Source of the DNA: Eucommia ulmoides
Lineage: Eukaryota > Streptophyta > Magnoliopsida > Garryales > Eucommiaceae
DNA: 64,000 nucleotides
Direction: 5' to 3'
NCBI GenBank assembly: GCA_016647705.1
Contig: CM028333.1
Coordinates: 5,239,616 to 5,303,615, forward strand
Below the pieces are notes generated by a model that worked only from the letters and a program-made list of their open reading frames with translations, ran no database searches and was not told the origin of the DNA. Position 1 is the stretch's first letter; the number at the start of each line of letters is the position of its first letter. Positions 1 to 9,258 of this stretch are shown one piece after another. A program made the position numbers and the translations under genes.

Positions 1-117
1 CCTCCCAACCCACCCCCTGTTGCAGGGGGTGTATTGCACCCACGCAACAGGGGCTGAAGTCACCCCCTATTACGGGGGTGAGTTCACTCCCTGCAACAGG
101 GGGTGGGGTGGGAGGGA
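1..117. repeat. GC-rich inverted repeat (palindrome)
   Basis: The first 31 bases are almost the reverse complement of bases 87-117 (about 29 of 31 match by eye), and the pairing continues inward through CACCC/GGGTG blocks. The whole stretch could fold into one long hairpin built on CCCCCTGTTGCAGGGGG-type blocks. It probably belongs to an element that begins to the left of the window. No coding function is claimed. Confidence 0.7.
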
Positions 118-430
118 GAAAGGGGAAGGGGAAGAAGAGGGAAGGAGGGAGAGAGAGGGGGAGGTGGCGGGAGAGAGAGAGAGAGAGGAAGGGGAGGAAG
201 AGAGAGAGAGATTCAAAAAAAAAATTATTTAAAAATGATTAAAAAATTAAAAAAAAAACGTTAAAAGACCATTTTGTCTCTAAGATTCTGTTGGTTTTAA
301 CAAAATCTTTAACGGAGGGATCATTTAGAAACGTTATGTTATGTAGAGGGTTTGAAATGAAACGTTTAAATTTAGAGGGACTACTTAGAAATGTGTCAAT
401 AGTTAGATGGTTTAAATTGTATTTTTCTCT
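118..430. other. Purine-rich tract and probable transposon edge
   Basis: Bases 118-215 are a GA-rich low-complexity run. From about 255 to 425 the sequence has the character of a plant DNA-transposon terminus: short phrases such as GACCATTTTGTCTC and GGGACTACTTAGAAA spaced through AT-rich DNA. The other end is not in the window, so neither family nor boundary can be fixed. The palindrome at 1-117 would be internal to the same element. Confidence 0.3.
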
Positions 431-811
431 TTTTTTAACTATACAATAAGGTATATTCGAACCAACTTACGCATACATCGACTAATCAATCATCTCCTTG
501 GACAATCTTGAGGATAAATATAAATTTTCCTACATTGGCATGATATATTCAAGATTAAATTTAAAAATTAATTTATAGTGTTCTCCAAGAGAGTCGAAAT
601 TTAGAAAGTCAAACATACTAAAATATTATTGCATTAAACATATAGCTACTATAGTTGACATTTTCTTACAATAGACACATACAAAATATAGTACACAAAT
701 TTATTTATTTTTAGTACATATATTGGAAAGAGAGAGGTTAAATTCTAAATCTCTTATAGGGAAAATAAACTAAATATCTACTAAGTTACAATCGATTATA
801 GTACACGAAAT
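431..811. other. AT-rich intergenic stretch, no gene seen
   Basis: No ORF, RNA gene or recognisable element. The last eight bases before the hAT element (804-811, CACGAAAT) are the left copy of its target duplication. Confidence 0.6.
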
Positions 812-1920
812 TAAGGTTGGTCATGAGCCGGGCTGGGCTCAGCCTAGAGTATTACAAGAAAATGCTAAGCCCGAGCCCGACCCGGCCCTAGGGCCAGCCC
901 AGCCCTGTAACCAAATACTGTACAAATCTAGGAACAAAACCCTAAACAAATGCCAAATTTATCGACGCCCAACCCTGTAAGCAAATACTGTACAAATCTG
1001 GGAACAAAACCCTTAACAAATGCCAAATTTATCGACAAACCCAATGAGTGAAAGGTAAGGGGTCATTATGCCCTTTCTAAATTGAAATGAAAAAGAACAT
1101 TCTAGGTAGATCTGAGTAGCAAAATAATTCTAAAAACAAAATAACATATGTAGAGAACGGGAGAATAGATTTACAGAGGAAGAGAGAGAGATTAATACCG
1201 ACGGTCGCAATCTGATGTCGCCATAAAAGGCGACGGTGACATCGTACAGTGGAATGCCGTTGGAGCAACGTAGCCTCGTCGCTTTCTCTGTGTCTTCGTC
1301 TATGTTCCGTGTGTCTCTCTCTCTCTATCTTCCATCACCAATGAAAGACAAGGCGACGACGATCTAGTGGAGTGGACCGCCGTCTCTTTGTCGCGCGCTC
1401 TATCTCTGTCTTCGATAACCGATGATCTCGTGGAGTGGCCGATCTAATCTTCTTCAATAGCCAACGGCGATGTCGTGCGATCATATGTCGCCAAAGCTTC
1501 TCCTTTTTTTTCCCCTCTCTATAAATTTAGCTGAATGGTAAAGCAAAAGGAGAATAGCAAAATGGACAAAAGGTCCTTTCTGGAAGCTACTAACAAGTGA
1601 GAATAATTACCAAATTGACCCACATTTTGCCAAATTATTACTTTAACTAAATTTGAAAAATAATAACAAAATTACCTCAAACATAAAATTACAAGATGAG
1701 CACTCAACTCTCTCTTATTATGTTACATACATATATATATATATATAAATGTCCGGGTCAGGCCGAGACTAAACAAAAATTGCCAAACCTAACCCGGCCC
1801 TAAAAATGAATGGGCCTTAGTCCTTGGGCCCTAGCCCTGCCCATGGGCTAAAACACTAAGCCCAAACCCTAAGAAAATGATGATGGGCTGGACGGGCCTC
1901 CAAGCCCATGATCATCCCTA
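812..1920. mobile_element. Non-autonomous hAT-type DNA transposon, 1.1 kb
   Basis: The ends are imperfect inverted repeats: TAAGGTTGGTCATGAGC on the left and the reverse complement of TAGGGATGATCATGGGC on the right. Exact 8-bp target duplications CACGAAAT flank it at 804-811 and 1921-1928; 8 bp is the hAT hallmark. Both subterminal regions are full of GGGC, CCGG and AGCCC blocks, as in many plant hAT elements. No transposase is encoded, so it was moved by an enzyme supplied elsewhere. Its GC-richer core (about 1180-1500) differs from the surrounding AT-rich DNA and may be captured sequence. The right end lies about 50 bp beyond the P450 stop codon. Confidence 0.88.
897..1036. repeat. 70-bp direct tandem duplication inside the hAT element
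   Basis: Two adjacent copies of a unit of about 70 bp, each starting near CCCTGTAA and ending with AATTTATCGAC, differ at only a few positions. The duplication lies wholly inside the hAT element, so it arose in the element or its parent. Confidence 0.8.
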
Positions 1921-1973
1921 CACGAAATGATGTAATACAACATAGGTGTTTTAGATGAAAAAGAAAAATTGAT

Positions 1974-2594
1974 TTAATTTTGAGAAAGATGATGTAGTAG
2001 TACAGGACGAGGGCGACACTTAGCCAACAAGGGTTGGGCCTTGGGCATAGTAAGCCCAGCCCCTTCTGTCATATCAATTGGGCCTCGACCCACATTTTCC
2101 CATTCAAAGCACTGGACAAGCAAGCCCAAGGCAAGCCCAACCATCCTCAATGCCAACCCCTCCCCGGGGCAACTCCTCCTACCCGACCCAAATGGCATCA
2201 GCTTGAACCCATCTTTCACCCCTTTGAACCCCTCAAACCTCTCGGGTTCAAACTTTCTCGGATCGACCCATATCTTCGGGTCGTTGTGTATGGCCCATAA
2301 GTTTACTAATAGCATGGTGCCACGTGGGATGTGATAATTGGCTACAACACAATCATCGGACGACTCGTGGGGTACGAGGAGTGGGCCGGCAGGGTACATC
2401 CGTAGTGTTTCGTTAATGATGCAATGGAGCTAGGGGAGATTGACCAAATCGGATTCGTCGATCAGGCGATGTTCACCAGTGAGATTGTAGATTTCGGCCT
2501 TGGCTTTTTCTAGAACATGGGGGTGATTCAGTAGGAGAGATAATGCCCATTCCAAGGTTCCAGCGGATGTATCTGCTCCGGCCGCTAACAATTC
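1974..2594 (-). CDS. P450 exon 2 (207 codons incl. stop; one internal TAG)
   Basis: Begins after the acceptor ATGTAG and opens with [10 protein letters not shown], continuing the I helix in frame with exon 1. It contains ETLR, PERF and the haem-binding loop [12 protein letters not shown], and ends in a TGA or TAA-type stop at 1974. An in-frame TAG at 2432-2430 splits it into 54 codons upstream and 151 sense codons downstream. Confidence 0.82.
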
Positions 2595-2601
2595 CTACAT
2601 A

Positions 2602-2990
2602 TCATATACTATATATTAAAAGTGAAAGGTAACACTAAAAATAAAACATAACTGAAAACAAAACATCTCTCAAATCTCTTTAGGAAAATATTTTTTTTCT
2701 ATTATTAATATTCTGACCCTAGATTTTCTATGAAGTAATCGTTCTTCACTTTTTGAAAATATACATTTTTATATTTTAAGAAAAAATCAATTACAATTTT
2801 TTAAAATTTCATATATTTCTCCTCTAACTTATATAAATTTTAAGTCAAATCTTAAAAATATTTATTCTTTAAAAAATACTATATAATTAATATGATATGT
2901 AGATTAAGAAATTAAAATTATAATATTAAAATATTCAAATTATATATATATATATATATATATTAGAGCCATTGCGGGTCTAAAAAATTA
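2602..2990 (+). mobile_element. Helitron-like remnant in the P450 intron
   Basis: Starts with TC after an A and continues ATATACTATATATTAAAAG, a form often seen at 5' ends of plant Helitrons. Near the right edge (2965-2988) is GCCATTGCGGGTCTAAAA, which resembles a decayed 3' hairpin. The CTRR terminus is not intact. The left edge is only 7 bp from the P450 splice acceptor. The call is tentative. Confidence 0.35.
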
Positions 2991-3028
2991 ATACGACACT
3001 CCAGTTATGAAAAAAAAGAATTAATAGT

Positions 3029-3238
3029 ATTTTACTTCCTGTAATTTGGATAATTTGCAGTTTATCTCCCTGTGGTTTAAAAATTACTACTTATTTTCCT
3101 GTGATTAAATATTTATTGCACTTATCCCTATATCAGGGAATAAGTGATTTAAAAATCTAATCACAGGGAGTAAATGACGATTTTTAAATCAAATGAAGTA
3201 AATGCAAATCGATATCCAACCACGTGAGGTAAAGTTTA
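3029..3238. mobile_element. Fold-back MITE in the P450 intron, about 210 bp
   Basis: Left arm TTTACTTCCTGTAATTTGG and right arm (reverse complement) TTTACCTCACGTGGTTGG are imperfect inverted repeats. A second internal pair, ACTTATTTTCCTGTGATTA against TAATCACAGGGAGTAAAT, completes a near full-length hairpin. The long arms and short length suggest a Mutator-derived MITE. It carries no genes. Confidence 0.6.
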
Positions 3239-3297
3239 ATTAACCCAAAAAAGAAGTTAGAATTATGATAAAATTGACTATGGATGAATTTTCTTAC

Positions 3298-4215
3298 AGT
3301 CATGATGCCTCTGATAATTTGATCGCTGTAATGTTCCGGTTCCTTTTCTTGGAGAGACAGCAAAACTTCAATCATCGTCTTCTTCTTTTCTCCGGCGACC
3401 TCCGGAATACTTTCTCCCTCTCTAGATCTCGTCGCCATGTTTCTTTTGTGTTCTTCGACCAGGTCTTGCATTGCCTTATCTCTCTTCTTGTGCAGCACCA
3501 TCATTCTTTTTTCCAGGCCTCTGGCCCCCACCAACCTCATCACCGGCAAGAAATCGACCATATTCGTCGCACCTATCAGACGGAAAGTTTCCTCTACTAT
3601 TTCTCTGAACTCACGCGCCGCTTCCGCCTCCGCCGAATTGTCCCCGTAGTATCTTTTCCCGGCTATCATCCTCATCATCACGTTCAGCGTTAACTCGAAG
3701 AAAACCGCCTTCATCTCCACCGTCCGATCGCCAGCGGAGTCGGCGAACAGCCTACGGATCATGAACTTGACCTCGTCGGCGCGCATGTCGTGGAGAAGTT
3801 GGAGGCGGTGGGAAGACAGCACTTCGATGGTCGAGATCCGGCGGATATTGCGCCAGTGGTGGCCGTAGGGCGCCCAGCCAATGGTGGAGTGGTTGTAGGC
3901 CAGGTGTTTGGCGCCGAGAAGCCGGGGGCGGTTCGCAAAGACGATGTCGTTCTTTGTAAAACATTCTTCCGCCGCCGACGGAGAGGAGACGAGGAGGACA
4001 CGGCGGGAGCCGAACTGGAGGAGCACTACAGAGCCGTAACGGTCGGAGATCTTGGATAAGGTCCGGTGGACAGGTTTCTTCAAGAGATAGAGGTGGCCGA
4101 TGAGGGGTAAATTTGGAAATGGGCTCGGTGGAAGGTTCTGTATCTTGTGGAGGAAATGCTTTGTGAAAGTGTATAGTGCTAAAATGAGCAGAGGGTATAG
4201 GATTAAGGTGTCCAT
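3298..4215 (-). CDS. P450 exon 1 (306 codons)
   Basis: Runs from the ATG at 4215 to ACT at 3298, followed by the donor GTAAG. It codes for the membrane anchor, hinge, substrate-recognition region 1 and helices A to H, ending in QIIRGIM just before the I helix. The start is the first in-frame ATG, lies in CCATGG context, and directly precedes the hydrophobic anchor. No stop interrupts this exon. Confidence 0.85.
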
Positions 4216-4254
4216 GGCTATTTCTTAGTGAAAATTTTGTAAGGTACTTTAGCT

Positions 4255-4285
4255 CTATTTATATCTATTCTAATTATATCACGTG
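4255..4285 (-). promoter_or_regulatory. Probable P450 core promoter: TATA box and G-box
   Basis: On the minus strand TATAAATAG lies at 4263-4255, about 40-48 bp before the ATG, and a perfect G-box CACGTG lies at 4280-4285, just upstream. G-boxes are bZIP/bHLH sites in plant promoters. The 5' leader would be very short, so the true start site is uncertain. Confidence 0.5.
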
Positions 4286-4374
4286 GCGCAAAATAATTCA
4301 AAGAGTAGACGTGTAATCACAACCACAACAACTCTTGAAAATAACATTTGAAACGTGTGAAATTAAAATGAAAT

Positions 4375-4616
4375 AATTAAAAGTGATTCAATAATTGAGG
4401 GACTAAATTGGTAAACCGACCAAACGTTTAAAATGTAATGAGTGATGATTCCAATCCAATTTGCATTTTGCAATCGTGCTCACGTGTGAAATATCTAACT
4501 AGTATTTTCATTTTTTATTCAATTTTCAAATTTATAAATATAATAAATAAATTAAATAAATAAAATATAATTTAAATTTATTATTTAAAAGTGGAGATGT
4601 GAAATTTTTTAAGGAG
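4375..4616 (+). repeat. Segmental duplication copy A, part 1 (P450 upstream flank)
   Basis: From AATAATTGAGGGACTAAATTGG to AGATGTGAAATTTTT this segment matches 55665-55920 in the same orientation, including TCCAATCCAATTTGCATTTT and GCTCACGTGTGAAA. By eye well over three quarters of bases agree, with small indels. It lies 160 bp upstream of the P450 start codon. Confidence 0.75.
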
Positions 4617-4869
4617 CGTTGACTGAGAAGTCCTAAAAGGCAATGAGATTAAACTCATCACTCTTTTCATGCACCAGCAACTCTTTTTGTGTTTTCTCTT
4701 ATCAAAATTATCCTTTTTATGTAACTTTTAATGCCAACATCAAAACACACAGATTTTTTCGTAATTCTTAATATTGTAAAATTAATATTTTTATACTATA
4801 TTAATCAGTAAAATGTCATTTTTTTTACAATATGTTAATCATATTTTTTGGATGTATAAATCGTATTAT

Positions 4870-5260
4870 GTGGGAATATTACATGTAACATCCAATTTAA
4901 CACTGTTTAATATTTTTAGAATTCAAAAAAATATTTTCAATGGATGTTACATTCAACATCTATATCAATAATTATTTTTCAAAAAAATATTTTCAATGGA
5001 TATTATATGTAATATCCATAATCAATAATTATTTTAAAATATATTTTCAATGGATGTTACATGTAATATCTATATCAATAATTATTTTCAATTAATGTTA
5101 TATGCAAAACATATTTTTATATAAATATTACATGTAACATCTATATTTCAGAGGATATTACATGTAACATTTATGCGATTTCTAATTTCTCTTACTAACA
5201 TAGACACACATTATCACTGACCCACATTTCTCTTATTATATTTCAAGGGGATATTACATG
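4870..5260. repeat. Degenerate tandem repeat with TTACATGTAA palindromes
   Basis: About five to six units of roughly 60 bp share TTTCAATGGATGTTACATGTAA and ATCTATATCAATAATTATTTT. Each unit contains the near-palindrome TTACATGTAA, so paired strands could form small hairpins. Confidence 0.65.
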
Positions 5261-5471
5261 TAACATTAATAAAGAGCCACGTTTTTCTCACTATAAATTC
5301 TCACCTCTCTGCATCTAAGTAAACAAACTGTAAATTGCAGGGTGCAATGTGTAAATAGTTAAAAATGAACTCCAAAACCTTTAATACTCACTTTACTATT
5401 TTTTTTTCTCATTCTAAATAAAGAAAATCCCACCAGAATGATGAAACAGAGCATAAATAAGGTGAGGGCAT

Positions 5472-5717
5472 CTATTGAAACACTTGGATCTGAGCTACGA
5501 AGGTGGTGTGGAGAAGTCGAATCTGGACGGTGACAATGGGGAAGGCGTCGGATTTGGAAGGCGACGGCGGGAGTTCGTCGGGACAGTGACAGCGGTGAAA
5601 TTGGATTGCGAATGCGTTGACGACGACGGCAAGGCGATGCTTGCCCGAAATAACGGGAGGGACAATTTCGATAATCTGGTTGCTGACCATTTTTACAAAA
5701 GGAACTAATCGGTGCAA
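5472..5717 (+). other. Short GC-rich open segment, function unknown
   Basis: Both strands are open for about 77-81 codons. The plus reading (5475-5708) is acidic in parts and has an arginine cluster (FGRRRREF). I recognise no domain. Base composition is much more GC-rich than the flanks, so it may be a captured host fragment inside the 4617-5945 segment rather than a gene. Confidence 0.2.
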
Positions 5718-5945
5718 GAAATCACCGGCATAAGAGTTTTTTGTGCAAGAAAAAGTAGGTAAATTTTATTGGTAGATTACTGTTAATAATGGTTCTAGCC
5801 AGTAATTTTTCTATTTTTTAATTGTAATTTTTTAATTTTTTAATTTTTTTTAATTATATTCATCTATTTCTTTTGAATCAATTTCACCTCTTAAAAGATA
5901 TTTAAAAAAATATTTTTTTTTTTATAATTTAATTATATCCATCTT

Positions 5946-6110
5946 TTTTTTTTTTAATCAATTCTAACTAACTCTTAAAATATATTTAAAAAAATATTAT
6001 AATTTATTAATAGATTAATTTGGTTTGATTTAGAATTCAAAAAGGCATTTTCAAGAGTGAAACCTTGAAAATGTTGTTAATAAGGTTTCAGTTAAAAAAA
6101 AAATTGTTGT
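5946..6110 (+). repeat. Segmental duplication copy A, part 2
   Basis: The stretch containing ATTATAATTTATTAATAGAT and AGTGAAACCTT matches 55955-56117 in the same orientation. Just before it (5850-5945) is a diverged tandem copy of its own beginning. Confidence 0.65.
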
Positions 6111-7078
6111 TAATATATAACTAAAATTTAATAATAAATATTATGTGTTTTATTGTTTTTTTTTAGATGATAGTCGATTAAAGGGGGTTATACATCGTAG
6201 AGTTGTTTACCAAATAATTATATTTTTAAAAATAAAATTTTAAAAACAAGTCTTTTTCTATCTTATTTACACAACACAAATCACCCGGAGTTAGTAATCC
6301 TGGGCACAAAAATCCGGGATTACCATTTCTGGATATTAAAAAATCCAAATTTTATAAATACCAAGTGTTCACAAAACCAGATATACGATCTTACTTCTTC
6401 TTTTTCTTTTTTAAGCTACACGCCGGGGTTACGAACCCGGGGTAGATTTGAGAAATACACATTTGTCGTTTGACCGTCACCCCATGTGGAGTTTTCACTT
6501 TTTTAGCCGATGAGTGGTACCATGGCGTTCCAAATGGGGTAGAATTCAAGATGAAAGATATTTATTTTTGTACACTTTTGTCCCCTTATAATTAATATAT
6601 GCCTTATTTAGTCCCAACAACACTTGATTTTGCTAATTAATTTGTAAATTTATGTCAATAAATAAATATTTTTTAAGCCAATTTTTTAAAATTTTCATTA
6701 TAAAATCAAGTTTGAGTTTTACAACGATTAAGGTTTACTTTTGTTTTTATGAGTCGTGCACTGATGCATAACTTGCAGTGACTTGTCTGTCCAGTATAAT
6801 TTTGCCAATTAGAGTACTGCTCCTTTTCTAGAAGTAATACTTAATAGATTAGAATTTGATTTATTATATATTATCTCATTTATTCTATTTTTTCACAGGT
6901 TCTCCTATTGCTAATTAACGATATTCAGAAAGGTGTTGATGTAAATTTTAACTTCAATTAATAAGGTATTACATCGATGGTTTTAGAGATGCGCAAATCA
7001 ATCAACATTAGGGGACATGTGAGATAACGAAAATAAATATTTATTCTAATATTTGTGAATGTTAATTAGAATTTAAAT
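6111..7078. other. Intergenic, no gene seen
   Basis: AT-rich DNA with no supported ORF. A GC-rich patch near 6285-6450 has inverted motifs (ATCCGGGATTACC; CCGGGGTTACGAACCCGG at about 6424-6441) and may be a MITE fragment, but its ends could not be set. Confidence 0.4.
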
Positions 7079-7615
7079 CTATCTATTCTTAAGTGTAATA
7101 TTTGATTTGCACGAATGATTTGACTTATATCTACCTCGGGAAATGAAGTATACTTCCCCAAGATATAGTTTGCAGCAGCAACAAACACCCCTCCATGTAG
7201 AATCGCAAACAAGCAAGCCATAAGAAATTGATACGATTTCAACAACAAAAACCAAGGCAGTAAGTGGCATCATGGTGATTGAGCCCCAATTGCCTAATAG
7301 AGGATCGTAAATTAAGAACTCTTTTACCTTCAATACCGTTATCATCTGCTTCTCGGAAAAAAGTAGTATCCTCAACTTGTTCTTCATTTTCAATGACTGA
7401 CATTGATAGGTCTTCGGGCGCTTTGAAAGAAACCCTGAACCCACAATCTCAGAGATTGTGATTCCGTCGTCCAGTATGTGGTCAGAAAACCCTAACTCGG
7501 AACTGAAGTTGCTAATTACGAAGGTGACATTGCGTTGTGATTTGGGTTTGGAACCAAATAGGGAGCGGCCATATTCCTCATCGCCGGAGTTGAAGTCATC
7601 TCCATGTGTGCCCAC
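7079..7615 (-). pseudogene. Unrecognised gene remnant, possibly membrane protein
   Basis: A 178-codon reading begins at 7615 with an acidic N-terminus (DDFNSGDEEYGRSLFG). I do not recognise it. A different minus frame between about 7465 and 7260 also reads like protein (GFRVSFKAPEDLSMSV..., rich in Glu and Asp). The other overlapping minus reading, 7248-7066, contains a hydrophobic stretch (FLMACLFAILHGGVFVAAAN) that could be a membrane helix. Protein-like text in more than one frame suggests a host gene fragment with frame changes or several exons, not one clean ORF. GC content is higher than in the flanks. It may be a real split gene; confidence in function is nil. Confidence 0.35.
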
Positions 7616-7941
7616 GTGGGAGAGGTAAGAGGGAGGAAGGGGGGGGGGGGGGGAGGGGTGTGATAGGGTACGTTGAATTGGAAACTACCAAAAATATCGA
7701 TGTGGGAACAGAGGTACTTGAGGATGAAGCCGAATCGGAGATTTGGTGAGGGCCTGGTAAGGACGAAGCTTTTCCTTTGGCGTTTGGCGGCGGTGTTGTT
7801 CGGCTGGGCAGTGTTGTTCAGTTCAGTACAGGTGGATATGTGATTATTAGTAGGAGGAGAGAGAGTTTACAGAGTGAATCATCTTCGCATTTAATTAGTT
7901 GGAGGAAAAGGGTTATTTGGTCAATTACTTAATTAGGAAAC
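7616..7941. other. GC-richer non-coding stretch with a poly-G run
   Basis: It contains a run of about 15 G (7638-7652) and GC-rich text up to about 7830. It could be the 5' flank or a further exon of the remnant on the minus strand, but no reading frame is convincing. Confidence 0.35.
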
Positions 7942-7969
7942 GGCTCATTTGGTTGGATAGAATGGAAAA
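7942..7969. mobile_element. Left fragment of a MITE-like repeat split by the gypsy insertion
   Basis: GGCTCATTTGGTTGGATAGA opens a repeat that resumes after the gypsy element at 28183 and ends near 29976. The same family, uninterrupted, starts at 29981 with GCTCGTTTGGTTGGACGG. Confidence 0.55.
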
Positions 7970-8027
7970 TGATATAGGAGAATCTCATCAATAGAAAATG
8001 ATATAGGAGAATCTCATCAAGTACACA
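7970..8027 (+). repeat. 29-bp tandem duplication across the 5' element boundary
   Basis: TGATATAGGAGAATCTCATC occurs at 7970 and again at 7999, each time preceded by GAAAA. Either could be the true left end. The duplicated unit covers the LTR tip plus the target site. Confidence 0.85.
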
Positions 8028-8678
8028 GCGTAGTCAATATACGCCCAAGTATAGAAGAACAACCAAACTGAAAGGTGAAATCCCCTCAGTGCTGAGCTAA
8101 GATGTCTTCCCAGCCGAGTTGAGGGTCGTCTCAGTGAAGAAATCCAGACTGGCAAACTGCGATCCGAATTGTCGAACTGACGAGTTGAGACACCCTCTGC
8201 TCGCCACTTCCACACTCGGGAGTTCACCAGGCCGTCGTGAGATTCTGGCCCATGGGCCTTTGCATATGGGCTCAAAAGCTAGCCCAGACGTTTAGAGGGC
8301 TAACCTGCCTGCTCATTGGCTGCCCAACGGGTTAGGTTAATTAACCCGAGCTCGGCTCCCTAATTTCGCGGCACTAATCAAGCACTAGCGTCTATAAATA
8401 CACCGGGGCACCCACTGCCCCAGAGGTACGTGACCACTATTGAACTCACTATACTTTCAGCTCTTCTCCCCCAGATACTTACTCTCACGCCGAAAGGACT
8501 TTACTGGGCAGAACCCCGGTGGGTCTTTGTGCAGGTGCTCGGAGTAGAAAAGCGGAGCTCAACTCGAAGATTGCCATCACCCCTGAATCCAACCAATTGC
8601 AGCACTGTCAGTCGTCTTGTGTCCCCGATATCCTCCCGGACCATACTGTTGACCCGTCACCACTTTTTGACATCAACA
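7999..8678 (+). repeat. 5' LTR of the Tat element (680 bp)
   Basis: Starts TGATATAGGAG, ends CATCAACA and matches 27499-28177 throughout. It contains a TATA-like TCTATAAATACA at 8391-8402, giving a plausible transcription start shortly after. A 29-bp tandem duplication at 7970-7998 repeats the first bases of the LTR together with the GAAAA target sequence. Confidence 0.9.
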
Positions 8679-8680
8679 GT

Positions 8681-8698
8681 TTGGCGCCGTCTGTGGGA
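8681..8698 (+). promoter_or_regulatory. Primer binding site of the Tat element
   Basis: TTGGCGCCGTCTGTGGGA begins two bases after the LTR terminus CAACA, the normal place for a tRNA primer site. The wording is shared by many plant Tat-type elements. I did not assign the tRNA. Confidence 0.85.
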
Positions 8699-8749
8699 AC
8701 GCACTAAAAGCCTCCCCTGATCGTCAGCTCCCCACGAAGTTAAGACTTG

Positions 8750-9258
8750 ATGATTACAAGGTCTGAGAAGGAAATCCGCCAGGCCGACCAAACGCTTGCC
8801 ACCAGCAGTAATCCACCACCCGTATCCGTGTAGAGTATGTCAAGGATTCCCAGGTCGGATCCCCAGGCACCTCCTGCGGAGAGTCTCCACCTGCCCGTCA
8901 TCCGGGCCGAGAGGACTGACCACTCAGCACGCCGCTCAGGTGGATCTAGTCCTGCCCCCAAGGCTGTTTGTTGGGCAGACTTCCGGAGCCCCTAAGCTAG
9001 CCCGCGTCGACCTCTTGGAACGTCAGCTCGGCGAATTCCAAACCTTCTTCCAGATCGTCCTGGCCCACTTGCCGCCGGCCCCTCCAATGGGTCTTCCGGC
9101 AGTCTAAGTCGCTGGTCGGGAGGAACTGGCGATCGAAGATAAAGAACATATCATCTATTCCGACGGGCATATCCCAAGGCCCCGGACCCACAACATCAGT
9201 CGGAGGGAGGTTGAGTTAGCACCCCCTAGGGTCTTGGGATCCCCGTCACCACCTCCAC
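8750..9258 (+). pseudogene. Tat element gag, N-terminal part (fossil)
   Basis: After the PBS the plus strand has an ATG at 8750 followed by a basic and proline-rich reading (MITRSEKEIRQ...), as expected for the start of a Tat gag polyprotein. It is broken, and is separated from the gag core by the first solo LTR. Confidence 0.55.

Larger units (their letters stand above)
1974..4215 (-). pseudogene. Cytochrome P450, CYP81-type, two exons, one in-frame stop
   Basis: A plant microsomal P450 monooxygenase; family members hydroxylate specialised metabolites such as flavonoids, lignans or glucosinolate precursors using NADPH-P450 reductase at the ER. The reading is 512 codon positions, normal for the family. 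Seen: a hydrophobic anchor (about residues 4-20), a proline-rich hinge (PPSPFPNLPLIG, 29-40), the C-helix WRNIR (121-125), the I-helix oxygen-binding motif AGADTS (311-316), ExxR as ETLR (368-371), PERF (423-426) and the haem loop [10 protein letters not shown] with Cys448. The intron is phase 0 with GT-AG ends. The CYP81 call rests on overall motif wording and the intron position. Codon 361 (TAG, 2432-2430) replaces the residue between LP and LHCIINE, where relatives usually have Tyr, so translation would end before ExxR and the haem loop. Otherwise the frame is open. It may be a recent pseudogene, a null allele or a sequencing error. The substrate cannot be told. Confidence 0.85.
4617..5945. 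other. 1.3-kb segment present in copy A but absent from copy B
   Basis: At 55.9 kb the two homologous blocks are almost adjacent, whereas here they are separated by this stretch. It is therefore either an insertion here or a deletion there. It holds a tandem-repeat block (4870-5260), a short GC-rich segment (5472-5717) and AT-rich DNA. No terminal repeats were recognised. Confidence 0.5.

Noticed and set aside
20-232. Open reading of 70 codons on the plus strand
   Set aside because: It runs through the palindrome and a GA-rich low-complexity tract; composition alone keeps it open.
3265-4059. Plus-strand ORFs opposite P450 exon 1
   Set aside because: They are shadows of the P450 coding strand and carry no recognisable domain.
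6414-6445. CCGGGGTTACGAACCCGG resembling a tRNA T-arm or SINE B box
   Set aside because: No acceptor or anticodon arm and no A box at the right distance; more likely part of a MITE.
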